Below, piece by piece: positions 44,888-56,190 of a DNA stretch of 64,000 nt (positions are counted from its first letter, which is position 1; every line of letters starts with the position of its first letter). Position numbers and translations under genes: made by a program. The notes under the pieces are model-generated. The model had not been told where the DNA came from. It worked only from the letters and a program-made list of their open reading frames with translations, and made no database searches. Source of the DNA: Euphorbia lathyris (Eukaryota; Streptophyta; Magnoliopsida; Malpighiales; Euphorbiaceae); the NCBI RefSeq assembly GCF_963576675.1, contig NC_088914.1:13185001-13249000 (forward strand). Direction: 5' to 3'.

Positions 44888-45610
44888 GCATGAAGCCAAG
44901 CGTGCGAGACTTGGATTAAAAGGATGAAATAAGTAAATAATTGATTAAATTTTATATTTAATAAATGTCGATTTGTAAAAACAAAAAATATATATATATA
45001 AGAATTAAGGTCGAGGATCTCTAAAATACTGGAGATGTTTCTAAGAGCAGAAGAGCCATCCATTTCATAGAACTCTCGATACATAGAGAACGTAAATAGG
45101 GTGAGAGGAGGGGAGGTATTAATTTCATAGTAGGGTTGTAAATAGGATGAAGAAAGACAAAGAATGTTATAATGATATAATAACTCCAAAAATTACGGCA
45201 GGCTTCATTGGAGGACTATTCTCCCCACCGGTAAGTGAGGTGCCCTACTTTTATCTTATGAACTTGATAAGAATAATAATGTATTTGTTAACTGCTTTAT
45301 TCTTTGCAAATTGTCCTAAAAGTTTAATAATATATTTTTATAGTGTTTTTTCCTCCCTTATTCTTTATTGATTATAGTATCCTAATTTTTATTATGTTAG
45401 GACAATCTCTCGAAAGCTTCGACTACGCACAAACTCAAACTTTGTTAAAACTCATTGTTAGTTCGTGATATATTATAATCTTTCAATTATATAATTCAAT
45501 GATAAGGTAACAAAATGGCATCAAGGTTTTTGGGGAAGTTATAATTTAACCCGAGCATACAAAATAGCCATAACATTACTATCGCTATCTTCATTATGCA
45601 CTAATACAAA
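44888..45610. other. 3' flank of the Ole e 6-like gene
   Basis: 44888-45170 resembles the flank of the broken copy at 2.45-2.55 kb and 5.15-5.30 kb, including the empty site of the solo LTR (CTCTAAAATACT, about 45019-45030). At 45147-45231 a short frame MKKDKECYNDIITPKITAGF is followed by a GT donor-like GTAAGTG. I cannot assign it. The rest is AT-rich. Confidence 0.5.
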
Positions 45611-45621
45611 ATTAGGTCTTC

Positions 45622-45830
45622 TTACCTCATGATCTCTAGGTCCTTTGATGTGGATTTGGTGGTGCCCGGTTCCTCCTTGGTGGAGGTGAAGGCGGCGGTG
45701 TTGGTTGTCGTTATGGTTGAGTAATCAGAATCTCCTCTCATTCCTCCGCGCGGGTTGTTGGGCCATATTTTGCACCTCGACATGGAGTCTTTCCATATTT
45801 CGCACAAATTGATGTGAAGGAATTTTATTA
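45622..45830 (-). pseudogene. Small Ty3/gypsy gag relic
   Basis: On the minus strand the sequence reads FVRNMERLHVEVQNMAQQPA, then RRNERRF, resembling the coiled-coil start of gypsy Gag proteins. The frame then changes. No LTR is nearby, so the assignment is tentative. Confidence 0.3.
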
Positions 45831-46132
45831 ATTAAAAAATATAATTCTAAATACATTAAAAAGAAACCAAACCCTATACACTCAATTATTTTGTTGTCCC
45901 AACTCACCTCATGACACACACTAATTCATTTTACACCACAAATATTATTAATCAAGAACCTAGAAACATAGCTTATAGTACTTTTATTTGCAAATTTAAT
46001 GTAATTTGATTTGAATATTGTTTAAATGAAGTACATTTTTATATTCGAACTATATAATATGAAATTATTCAAAAGTGAAAGTTTTTCAAATGATTTAGTA
46101 CAGAAATTTTGTATTTTCTTGCACTAGTTTTC
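45831..46132. other. Upstream flank of the CYP71 relic, repeated at 19.3 kb
   Basis: It resembles 19320-19560 without the Mutator-like foldback element. No gene is seen. Confidence 0.55.
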
Positions 46133-46156
46133 TATAAAACCCATCCATCCTAGACA

Positions 46157-46979
46157 ATGGTGTTCTCCCTAGCCATTTTGAGCTGGCTCCTAATTCTAAT
46201 GTTGAGTACCATTTTGATTACATGGATGAAAAAATCCCAAAGTTTAAATCAACCTCCGCAGCCACCGAAATTACATCTGATCGGAAACCTCCACCAAGTT
46301 ATCAGTCTACTACCTCATCGCCGCCCTGCGCAACTTTCCAAAACTTATGGACCCCTTATGCAGCTTCAACTTGGTCAAGTTTTAAAAATTTATGGACCTT
46401 GATGTTACGAGTATTTTATTATTAAATATTTGATTCGGCTATTGTTCAATAGTAACTAACAATTAAAATAATTCTAGGAAATGTGCGGGTGGGACTGACA
46501 TGTCTGCAACAGTCTTTGAGTGGCTAATGTCAGAATTGATGAAAAACCCAAAAAGTAATAAAAAAAAAGGCTTAAAAAGTGAGGAAAGTATGTGTTGAAC
46601 ATGGAAAGCTGGATGAATCAATTGTGAGCGTTGAAATTCTTAAAAGCACTAATTAAAGAAACTATGAGATTACATTTGTCTGGACCACTACTTACAAGAC
46701 AATGTAAGGATTCTAATTGTTGGACTGAATCTGAAAAGTTCAATGGAAAGAGATTTATTGAGAGTGAAGTTGATTATAAAGGTTTTATTGGCAATTGCAA
46801 ACATCGAGCTTCCTTTAGCAAAAATATTGTGTCATTTTGATTGGAAACTTTCTAATCAAATGAAGCTAGAAGATCTTGACATGATTGAAGATTTTGTGTC
46901 TGTGATGAGAAGAAAAAATCACCTCTACTTAATTCATGTAACACCTCAGTATCCCATGCTCGTGGACTCTAAATCTTAG
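46157..46979 (+). pseudogene. CYP71-type P450 relic with internal deletions
   Basis: A TATAAAA at 46133-46139 and an ATG at 46157 start a good N-terminus: an anchor ([15 protein letters not shown]), the proline hinge and [10 protein letters not shown] up to [12 protein letters not shown]. Exon 1 then breaks at about 46380 and runs directly into intron sequence, losing roughly 220 codons. Exon 2 resumes after TTCTAG at about 46479 with frameshifts (SATVFEWLMSELMKN, KETMRLHLSGPLLTRQC). A second deletion removes the region between the ExxR segment and RDSN-like sequence. A third takes the haem loop, so DYKGF is followed by the end of the protein (LEDLDMIEDFVSVMRRKN, stop at 46979). No haem-binding cysteine remains. 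Confidence 0.9.
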
Positions 46980-47125
46980 CTTAATTATGTGTTTGTGTCG
47001 TTTTTTATCTTATTTGTATTTAAGAAGTTGTAAAATAAAAGTTTGTGTCAAATAATTATTTAAGGTAAATTTGTCCCATATTAATATTAATAATGTATTT
47101 GGTACAAATACAATTACTAAGGGGG
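46980..47125. other. 3' flank of the CYP71 relic
   Basis: It resembles the start of the 3' flanks of copies 1 and 2 (TTAATTATGTGTTTGTGTCG, ATTAATAATGTATTTG). It is cut off by the hAT element. Confidence 0.6.
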
Positions 47126-47255
47126 CAGGGACGAATCCAGGATTTTTTTATAGTGGGGGCAAACTACATATACGATGTAAAAAAAATTCAATAACAACAT
47201 AAATAAATAATTCCAACTACAATATATCAAAATAGATTACATAAAGTAATATCTT

Positions 47256-49630
47256 TCATAATTGTCCTCTACGCTTCTTCATATGTTGAAAGCGTTGGAT
47301 AATTTTTTCATTGTCAATACTATCAAATACTTCTCTCTCAATATATGTAACTAAACAATCATTTAAAAAATCATCCCCTAAACGATTTCGTAGTGGAGTT
47401 TTCACTAAGTTCATAGCCGAAAATACTCTTTCCACTGAAGCAGTTGCAACCGGTAAAATTAAAGCTAGCTTCACAAGCAAATAAATAAGAGGATACAAAA
47501 CACTCTTCCTTGTCTCAACTAAGCACTTAGCAAGATCTGCAATTCCTTTAAGCTCAGAAAACCGTCTGTCAGATCTCATATCAAAAATATAAATATCCAA
47601 TTGATTCTCAAGTATAGCAATCTGCACTATAGAAAAATCAAATGGATACAAGTGGGCAAGCCTAGTAAGCTTTTGCTTATCAAATGCTGCAAAAGAATCA
47701 ACAGGATTTAAGCACGCGACACATAACAGTAATTCTGAGTTTTTCTCTGTGAAGCGCTCATCGAGCTCTGAAAGTTGCATATCAATAACAGTATAAAATA
47801 TATCAGCTTGATAATGACGCAAGTTTGTAATTTTATGAGTATTTCTTCATGACCTTCCTTGATCCACAAACATATCATCCATATTTGGAACGATGATGTT
47901 ATTTTTTCACAAAAAAAAGCCACTTGAATCAGAAGAGAATCCCATCCATCATCTCTCATTTGTTGGAGTAATTGTTTGGAAATGTTAACCAAACTTATTG
48001 CATTGATGATATCTTGATCTTTTCTTTGTAATGCTTGGGACAAATCGTTAGTAAATCCCAATATCTTTTTCATCAAATGCAAGTTGAAAACAAACTCAAA
48101 TGTTTGTGTTAAAGCAAGTAAAGCACAAGCTTGACCTTTGTGCTCTAAACTTTTTCCATCTTCCTGAATCACATCAAGCACATCGATCACAGAGGGAAAC
48201 ATGGCGATTAGGCTTACCAATGAAACATAATGTGAACTCCATCGTGTATCACCGGCTCGTTGAAGAGAAGTTTCTTGATGTAATCCTGTACCACTTTCTA
48301 TCTCTCCATTTTGTAGTGCTTCAATAACTTTACCATATTGCTTCTCACGAAGAAGATCTCTTCTCTTGCATGAAGCTCCCACAATATTTGATAAGTTAGA
48401 AACAACATTAAACAACAAAGCAACACGAACATGTTTTTTGGCCACAGCAACTAGAGCTAACTGCAATTGATGAGCAAAACAATGGACATAATATGCAGAA
48501 GGATTTTCTTTCAAGATCAATGCTTTTAGGCCATTAAACTCACCATTCATATTGCTAGCTCCATCATAACCTTGCCCACGTAAACTTGATATACTTAAAC
48601 CATGCTTGGAAAATAATCCCTCCATTGCTAACTTAAGTGATAAAGCAGTTGTATCACTAACATGCACAATACCAAGAAAGCGCTCAATCACACATCCTTT
48701 TGGGTTCACATAACGCAATACAATTGCCATTTGCTCTTTCACAGATATATCCCGAGATTCATCAATTAAAATAGCAAACAGTTCATTATGAAGATCATTG
48801 ATGATAACTTTAGTGGTTTCAAAAGAAGCAGCACACACAACATCCTTCTGAATATCAAAAGCAATAAGTTTAGAGTTACCTGGAGCATTGTCTAAAGTGA
48901 CTTTTCTTATGTCTTCATTATGATTTGCAAGAAACTTTAGAAGTTCCAGAAAATTTCCTTGATTACTTGAATCATCAGACTCGTCATTTCCTCGAAATGC
49001 TAGTCTTTGATGTAAAAGAAACCGAATACAATCAATAGTTGCTGTTAGACGTATTCTGTATTCCTTTCGAGTTTGAACTGAATGAGTCTCAAAAGATACT
49101 TCAATGTGTTGTTTCTGATTCATCAAGTCTTCACATTGTTTCCAAGCTTGGTTATGAGCACTATTGTGGGTGCCAACATGAGTTTGAAACATTTCCTTCT
49201 TTTTCTAGTTTGTAAATCCTTCAATAATAAAACTATCCTTATTTGCTTGTTCTCCAATATCTGATCTGTAAAGATAACAACACAGACAAAAAGCTGCATC
49301 TTTAGAAATGCTGTATTCCAACCAAGTGCTATACTCCTTAAACCATGTAGGAACAAATCTCCTTAATATTTGTCACATTCTTCTTTGTGGAAAATCATGT
49401 TCATGAGGTTGACATGGACCTTTTTGCAGATAAGCTCTTCGAACTTTATCTCGATCATTTGGATGATAATCTGTAATTAATTTTCTTAACCCAGGATCGG
49501 AAGGAAGATCATTCAAATCAATTTCAATCCGAGGTTGTTTTGAAGAACACGTCGCTTCTCTTCCATCAACATTTTTGTCAATCGCTTGTTGTTCATTGAT
49601 CGACTCTTTTCTAGCGAAGTATCTTTTCAT
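47256..49630 (-). pseudogene. hAT transposase (ZMYM1/TTF-zinc-finger type with DUF4371), broken
   Basis: The ATG at 49630 starts MKRYFARKESINEQQ. A TTF-type zinc-finger segment follows (ILRRFVPTWFKEYSTWLEYS, AAFCLCCYLYRSD). Next is the DUF4371/RNase H-like core (VKEQMAIVLRYVNPKGCVIE, LRGQGYDGASNMNGEFNGLK, AYYVHCFAHQLQLALVAV, AGDTRWSSHY). The C-terminal hAT dimerisation region has LILPVATASVERVFSAMNLV and ends RRGQL. Breaks: in-frame TGA near 49373 and TAG near 49207 (each where Trp would fit), a frameshift at a poly-A/T run near 47.91 kb, and another stop at about 47.85 kb. Such proteins bind the element ends and cut and rejoin DNA in the nucleus. This copy should be inactive. Confidence 0.9.
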
Positions 49631-50662
49631 AATCTGTATTAGAGAATAAGTTGATTAAGCTTAACTTAAGCATATGATAAGTTAAATTGATAAATTGATA
49701 AATTGGAATTCTTAAGTGCTAAATTGATAAATTGAGTTAATGTTAATTTAATGTTAATGTTAATTTAAAGTTAAATTGATAAATTGGAATTCTTAAGTGG
49801 TAAATTGGAAGGCTAAATTGTCAATAGCTAATTGCTAATCGTAAATTGTTAATGGTAAATTGGAATACAAACTAATGTTAATTTAATTATTAATTGCTAT
49901 ATTAACTACAATTCACAGACACAACTCATTAGATTATAAAGTGCTAGAAAACAACCAAATTGCTAAAAAAAAAACACAACTAAAGTCTTTAATTATATGT
50001 TAATAAAACAATTAATGTTCTAGACTATATAATAAAGTAAACAACTCAATAAGTCACTGGATTATATAATAAAGCAAACAACTCAATCAAGTCCTTATGC
50101 AAACATTTAGATTATAGGAATATATGTTTTACAATTATAGAAATGTAACTTTTCTTAGACAATTAACTTTGGGCTAATTGGGCCACAAAACAACTGAAAG
50201 TTTAAAATGATAAATTAGATTACATGACACAGCCAACAACTCAAGCCCTTGTGCAAACAAATCAAATACACAAAGCAAGGAAAATAAATAATTCATATCA
50301 ATTCGCCCCCCTTCCCTTCCCTGCTAACAAACAACTCAAAGTTTCTATGACTATGTCCCCCAAAACACAATTTTTCGACAAAAAAAACACAAAAGCAAAG
50401 CAGCAAGCAAGCAATTCAAAGAAGATCAGAGCAACAAACAAATAGCAACCTTCTTCGGTTCAGGGACGGAACTTTGAGATACAAATCATTCTTGGACAGA
50501 CTTAAAGGCTTCAAGTTGAAGGATGGAGTTGAAGCAGACGAAGTGCAGCAGGCAGGACAACAACGATTTCTTCTAATCCCATTTGAGAGAGGTTAGGGTT
50601 CAGATAATTCAGTTGGGGATTTTTAGATTTTGGCCGATGGAATAGAAAGGCTGTGTCAAGGG
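49631..50662. other. 5' region of the hAT element
   Basis: About 1 kb upstream of the transposase, with AT-rich repeats of TAAATTGATAAATTG at 49680-49870. A 73-codon plus-strand frame at 50224 is low complexity and not credible as a gene. A transposase promoter is expected here, but I cannot place one. Confidence 0.5.
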
Positions 50663-50767
50663 CATGGTTGTAATTTTTTTTTATTTCCTTTAAACAAAAC
50701 GACGCCGTTCCACTTAAGTTGAACGACGTCGTTTTGTTTAAAGGAAATAAAAAAAATTACAACCATG
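50663..50767. repeat. Near-perfect 105-bp palindrome
   Basis: Arms of about 47 bp (from CATGGTTGTAATTTTTTTT to AAACGACGCCGTTC, and its inverse) flank a loop of about 10 bp. There is one clear mismatch (GACGCCGTT against AACGACGTC). It lies inside the hAT element, about 165 bp from its right end. Confidence 0.9.
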
Positions 50768-51079
50768 TCCTCTCATCTTCTTCCTCAGATATCGAACAGT
50801 TTTGGAGTTCTTCCTCCTGCAACAATGGGGGCAAGCAGTTTCAAATCTGAAAATTTTATATGGGATATTATTCTTTACAGATCTCAGTGGGGGCAAGTGC
50901 CCCCATTGCCCCCACTGTAGATTCGTCCCTGGTGATATATATTTTAGGAAATCAAATCACCGTAGAATTTGAAGGTATGATAATAAAAGCAAAATGGTAG
51001 AGAACATAAGCGAAGACATCAACAGAAGGAACCATTTTTGCTTTTTCTGCAACTTATTAAGAGAGCTGATGTAAATTAG

Positions 51080-51590
51080 TGATGACCCGCGAGGCTAAAC
51101 CGGGTCATATTCATTTCGCAGGCCCAGCCCATACTTAGACCCATGGTCTAAGATCGGATGGGACCCGAATAAAGGAAGCGGGCGCAGCGAGTAACCGCCC
51201 CGAATGGGACCCAAATAAGCGGAAACGGGTGAAGCGAGTAACCGCCCCGAATTTCTAAACGGAGCATCAAGACTCCCACTCAGAACCACGTTCGTTGCCA
51301 TGAAAGCCACGAAAGGGACATGGCCTAAAAAGGGGGAACCGCCCTCAGAACGTGGCCCACTAAGGAGTAACCGCCCTCGGCGGTTACCTAAAAAACACCT
51401 ATAAAAGGCCTTAAGAACAAGGGAAAAAGGTACGTTCACATTTTTTGCCCTACAATATTATTGTCAAATTACCAACCCTCTTACAAAAACTGACTTGATC
51501 GTCGGAGAGTTTTCCCGGAGATCCTGTCTCCGGTTCTGTTTTGCAGGTAACTCCGGCAGGGAATATCAAATCGGATTCGGCAAGTTATCA
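51080..51590 (+). repeat. 5' LTR of the Tat element
   Basis: 511 bp from TGATGACCCG to AAGTTATCA. It is followed at 51591 by TTGGTGCGGTGAGCG, the same adjoining sequence as the left-edge element. A TATA-like CCTATAAAAGG lies near 51399. No matching 3' LTR is in the window. Confidence 0.65.
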
Positions 51591-51648
51591 TTGGTGCGGT
51601 GAGCGTGGACCTTTTTTACCAACGTCTGGTTAAAGGTACACAAGGAAC

Positions 51649-53493
51649 ATGTCAGAACCATCACGAACGGCCGGCGTTACAACCAGATCAACCAGTATGA
51701 ACTCCAGGGGACCACGGATTGTGAATTCGCAACCTGCAAGTACACGGCCTGTGGTGCCTAGCTCGTCGGGCCCTTCGGGACAATTGAGTCCCTTATTGGA
51801 AGTTCAGGTGCAAACTGAAATGGAGATGTCTAATAGTGACTTCGTGCAGATGGCGGGACAAGTCTTGGCTTCGAATATGAGCCAGGCGGCTGGAGATCGA
51901 ATGATTAATTTATTAACGGCTCTCGCCGAACACAATACCGCCGTAGCGGCTGCTCCTCAAGAACCTGTGGTCATCTCAACACAATCACTGACTATCCCTG
52001 TCATATCTGCCCTCCCGCAGCCATCTCAGGCGCCAAATCAAGTGGGCCAGAGTAGTCGCACAAACCCACACAGCCACCCAAGCAACTACTCGCACCCAGA
52101 TCTCATTACGATGATACATCCGACCGGGCAGCCATCCCAACCGTTGTCAGGAGTGCCAGGAACTCTTCCGTTACAACAAATGCAACCTTTTGTTCACAGA
52201 CATTCGGAGTTGATGATGCCTGACGCAACTATGTCTGGGCGAGAGCATACTTGGAACTTTGATCCTATAACGGGACAGCGGTTAGTCCCCCAACGGATCT
52301 CAACACCGAATGGTGGGTGGATGCCACCCAGAATTCACCAGCAGCGGATGGAAGAAGTCCGGCGAGTACCCGATATTGACTTAGAAGATCAATTACGGAG
52401 CATGATGGAGCGAATGGTGTACTCACCTAGGCCGAGAGCCGAGGTCCAGAGCGATTCACCTTTCGCCCCTTCGTTGCGGGAATTCATTCCAGATCACAGA
52501 ATCAAAGCGCCCGCGATACCCAAATACTATGGGGATCCAAATTCCGACCCTGAAGCACATGTCAGGAACTATAGAGAACTAATGGATGTCGCAGGAGCAA
52601 GTGAAAGCATCATTTGCCGGTTATTCTCGACGACTTTGGGCGGGGCTGCATCTGATTGGTTTCGATCTTTACCTGCAGAATCTATTCACAATTGGCAACA
52701 ATATAGTCGGGATTTCTATGCGAAGTTCGTAGGCTGTAAGGCGGCAGATGTGACGGATAGGCAGCTGAAGGAGATCAAACAGAGAAACTATAATTCCCTA
52801 AGGGAATTTGTTGTCGCATTTAACGATATTTTGGTGCGATTACAGAACCCGGATATCGTGAGCATTCGCAACATCATGGCGGATCGAACCACAGATTGGA
52901 GCATGCGGGAAGAAATCATCCGCAACAAGCCACGCACCGTAGCCGAACTTATGAAGATAGCAAAGGAATTCATGGAAGTGGATGATGTCAACAGGGAACA
53001 TAGGGCTCAAACCCAGCGAGAAAGAGATGCCGCTAGATCCACTTCGGACAATCGGCGCCAGATCCAGTCCAAAAGCAATTTTGTTCGAAGAGGCGATCGC
53101 CCCTTTCAAAGTGGAGGATATCAGACACCATTAAACACGACTCGCCAGGAGGTGTTACTTTGGATCGAAAAGAGCCCCCTGAAGAAGGATGTGCGGTTCC
53201 CCGAGGTAAAAGGTCGAACCAGTTTGGGGCGACATCCTAACAAATATTGCAGGTTCCACATATTGAACGGCCATGACACGAATGATTGCTATGAATTAAA
53301 GAAGGAGATTGAAAGGCTGATCGAAAGGGGCAAACTGAGTCAATTTGTACGAAAAGAGGCTAATAATGAGAAAGCAACGTTACCGCATGAAGCAGAGGCA
53401 AGGCCCGAAAAGAAGCAGAAAAAAGGAGTGATAAACGTGATAGCCGGCGGGATCTGTGAGCCTCCAACAAAAAGAGCTCGTCGTGAACAGTGA
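51649..53493 (+). CDS. Tat element Gag
   Basis: A 614-residue frame. It has a Ser/Pro/Gln-rich N-terminus (MSEPSRTAGVTTRSTS), then the Ty3 Gag capsid domain at about 285-450 (HRIKAPAIPKYYGDPNSDPE, LGGAASDWFRSLP, FYAKFVG). A zinc-knuckle-like motif lies near 535 (KYCRFHILNGHDTNDCYELK), and the C-terminus is basic (PPTKRARREQ). The frame ends TGA at 53491-53493 and protease continues in the same frame, so this stop may mark a normal gag/pol boundary or a mutation. Gag packages the element's RNA in cytoplasmic particles. Being open, it could still be made. Confidence 0.85.
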   Translation: MSEPSRTAGVTTRSTSMNSRGPRIVNSQPASTRPVVPSSSGPSGQLSPLLEVQVQTEMEMSNSDFVQMAGQVLASNMSQAAGDRMINLLTALAEHNTAVAAAPQEPVVISTQSLTIPVISALPQPSQAPNQVGQSSRTNPHSHPSNYSHPDLITMIHPTGQPSQPLSGVPGTLPLQQMQPFVHRHSELMMPDATMSGREHTWNFDPITGQRLVPQRISTPNGGWMPPRIHQQRMEEVRRVPDIDLEDQLRSMMERMVYSPRPRAEVQSDSPFAPSLREFIPDHRIKAPAIPKYYGDPNSDPEAHVRNYRELMDVAGASESIICRLFSTTLGGAASDWFRSLPAESIHNWQQYSRDFYAKFVGCKAADVTDRQLKEIKQRNYNSLREFVVAFNDILVRLQNPDIVSIRNIMADRTTDWSMREEIIRNKPRTVAELMKIAKEFMEVDDVNREHRAQTQRERDAARSTSDNRRQIQSKSNFVRRGDRPFQSGGYQTPLNTTRQEVLLWIEKSPLKKDVRFPEVKGRTSLGRHPNKYCRFHILNGHDTNDCYELKKEIERLIERGKLSQFVRKEANNEKATLPHEAEARPEKKQKKGVINVIAGGICEPPTKRARREQ

Positions 53494-56190
53494 AAAAGCA
53501 ACACTCATAGGGGGGATGCCCTCAACTACTCATTTGCGCGAATCACGGAGCCGCATGCGGATGCTTTGGTGATCACAATGGCTGTGGAAGGCTAGGACGT
53601 CAAGCGGGTCCTTATTGATACTGGCAGTTCTTGTAATGTTATTACTCGGACTGCATTCAACAAGTTGGGAATTAATGACGAGCGAGTGGAACACACCTTC
53701 ATGGATGTAACTGGTTTTGGGGGTCAATCCTCTCAAACAAGTGGACAGGTGGTGTTGGAGGCAGAAATGGGCGATAAAAACCTAAAATGGTGAGGTGATT
53801 TAGAATTCGCAATTGTTGATCTCCCATTGGCCTACAACATAATTCTGGGACGCCCATTCTTATCGGAAACGGAGTCGCTCATCTCAATGAAACATTTAAC
53901 ATTACATTTGCCAACACACCAAGGGCGAGTCATGGTTGAAGGTGATCAACTTGTATCTCAACAGGCCTATACATTGTCACTCGAACCAAAGCCAGACGAA
54001 GAGGATAAAGTCGAAGAGAAGCTGCCAGCGGAAGCATTGGGAGAAACGGAACTATTCGCCATCTCAAATAACAAGAACGCGCGAATAGCGGTTGGACTCT
54101 CAGAAGAAACAAAGAAAGCCATTACCGAGGTATTGATCCAATGTGAGTCGGCATTCGCCGCTCCGAATGAAGTGCTGAAAGGAATAAGTCCAGATATAGC
54201 AACCCACCGTTTGAATGTGGACAAAGGTGCAACCCCAGTGCGACAGAAAAGGAGAGGGCACGCTCCAGAGCGGCAGAAGGCGATTGAAAAAGCTGTGGCG
54301 GATTTGCTAAAGTCAGATGCGATTCGAGAAGTCACCTATCCGGAGTGGCTAGCCAATGTGGTGCTAGTCAAAAAGCCAAATGGAACGTACAGAATGTGCA
54401 TCGACTTCAAAGATCTGAACAAGGCATGTCCGAAGGATATATATCCGCTTCCTAACATTGATATATTGGTAGATGGGACTGCAGGATATGAAGCTTTATC
54501 ATTCACCGACGTGAAATCCAGTTACCATCAGATACCCATGGAGAAGGCGGATGAAATCAAAACATCGTTCATAACTCACCAGGCGACTTATTGCTTCAAG
54601 GTGATGCCCTTTGGATTGAAAAACGCGGGAGCAACATACCAGAGGATGATGAACAAGATATTTTCAGACAAATCCGGCGAGAACTTCTCGATCTACGTTG
54701 ATGACATGATCATCAAAAGCAAGAAAATGCAAGACCACCCGCAGGATATCAAAGAAATCCTGGAAGTGCTAATCAAATATGGCCTCAAATGGAACCTAGA
54801 GAAATGCACATTCGGAGCAAGAGCGGGAAAGTTCCTGGGTTTCATTGTTAGCGGCAAGGGAGTTGAGGCGAATCCCGAGAAGGTTAAAGCAGTAATGGAG
54901 ATGAAAACGCCGAGGAGCATAAGAGAAGTACAGAGACTGAATGGGCGGTTGGTGGCATTAGGGCGATTCATATCATGCTCAGCTAGGAGATGTCAACCTT
55001 TCTACAATGCCATCAAAAAATCCAAGTCCTTTGAATGGACGCCGGATTGTCAAGAAGCATTCGAGGGGATAAAGCGATTACTGTGTTATCCGCCCTTAAT
55101 GAGCAGGCCGGAGGAGGGAGAAGATTTATTTCTCTACGTATCCGTCACCAATATGGCGATATGCACTGTGATGGTGCGAGAAGAAGAAGGGCAACAATAT
55201 CCAGTGTACTACGTGAGCAAAGTCTTGAAAGATGCAGAACTCCGGTATTCGAAGTTGGACAAAATGGCCCTCGCAGTGATAACCACGGCGGCTAGATTGA
55301 AACCATACTTTCAGGCGCATACTATCATTGTGAGAACTGGCATCCCAATGCGAAAGGTACTACAGAAACCTGACGCATCCGGCCGGTTGATGGAATGGTC
55401 AATTCGCCTGGGTGAATTCGATATTCGCTATGAAGGAAGACCGGCGCTAAAGAGTCAAGTACTCGCCGATTTCGTGAATGAATTAACCTGGGATGATGAG
55501 GAATGGCCGAAAACACAAAAAGAAGAGTGGAGCATGTACACAGATGGGGCATTATCTACAGATGGAGCTGGGCTGGGAGTCGTCATCAAGGGCCCGGAGG
55601 TTATTCGCCTATGCTATGCAGCAAAATTAACTTTCAAAACTACAAATAACGCCGCAGAGTACGAAGCAATGATATGCGGATTGAAGTTGCTCAATGAACT
55701 CACCCCAGAAAGGGTGGTAATCTACAGCGATTCCAAACTCATGATAAACCAGATCACAAAAAATTATCTGGTGAAACAGGAGGAGCTAGTAAAATACCAT
55801 CAGGTGGTCGGCAGATTGACACAAGAGTTAACGCACAAGGGAGTCGTTTGGGAGATGGTGCATGTTCCGCGAGGCCAAAATGCAAAGGCTGACGAATTGG
55901 CAAAAGCAGCGGCAAGTAGAGAACCATGGAGTCAAAAGGCATGCAATTTGGAAATAAAATCGGCACCAGCATTCGAGGTTGATCAGATTATGGTCATCGA
56001 AGAACTGGAAGACGATGAAGATTGGCGGATGCCCATCCGCCAATATCTGGAGCAAGGAGATTTATCGGTTGATAAGAGCTTAGCCAGAAAGCTAATTGGG
56101 CAGTTGTTAGACGAGGTGCCGCGGCCTAATCTCCCGGGCGGACCGGGGGATGGACAACCTCATGGCGACATAAGCGGTGATTGGCGCTGA
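53494..56190 (+). pseudogene. Tat element Pol: protease, RT, RNase H, aRNase H; integrase missing
   Basis: Still in the gag frame, protease reads VKRVLIDTGSSCNVIT with the catalytic DTG, between stops at 53593-53595 (TAG) and 53791-53793 (TGA). An open frame follows from 53827. RT has TYRMCIDFKDLNKACPKD, FKVMPFGLKNAGATYQ and the YVDD box (FSIYVDDMIIKSK). RNase H includes VYYVSKVLKDAELRYSKLDK. The second, archaeal-type RNase H has WSMYTDGALSTDGAGLGVVI, NNAAEYEAMICGLKLL, IYSDSKLMINQI and GQNAKADELAKAA. Having two RNase H domains marks the Tat lineage. The end (KLIGQLLDEVPRPNLPGGPG) no longer looks like pol, and no integrase follows. Confidence 0.9.

Larger units (their letters stand above)
47126..50931 (-). 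mobile_element. hAT-superfamily DNA transposon, decayed
   Basis: The left end CAGGGACGAATC and right end GATTCGTCCCTG are inverted. Both ends carry GTGGGGGCAA stretches just inside. About 3.8 kb lie between, with a broken transposase on the minus strand and a 105-bp hairpin near the right end. No convincing 8-bp duplication is visible, so the flanks have changed or the ends are slightly off. Confidence 0.75.
51080..56190 (+). mobile_element. Tat-lineage Ty3/gypsy element, truncated before integrase
   Basis: 5' LTR, gag, protease, reverse transcriptase, RNase H and the extra archaeal-type RNase H of Tat elements are present. Integrase and the 3' LTR are missing. Similarity to Tat pol seems to end near 56095, and different repeat DNA follows. 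Confidence 0.85.

Noticed and set aside
50224..50445. 73-codon ORF on the plus strand in the hAT 5' region
   Set aside because: Gln/Lys/Thr/Asn-rich low-complexity translation opposite the transposase direction, without a start context or relatives that I recognise.
55035..55552. Extra ORFs overlapping the Tat RT/RNase H region
   Set aside because: They are other-frame shadows of the long pol frame at 53827-56190.
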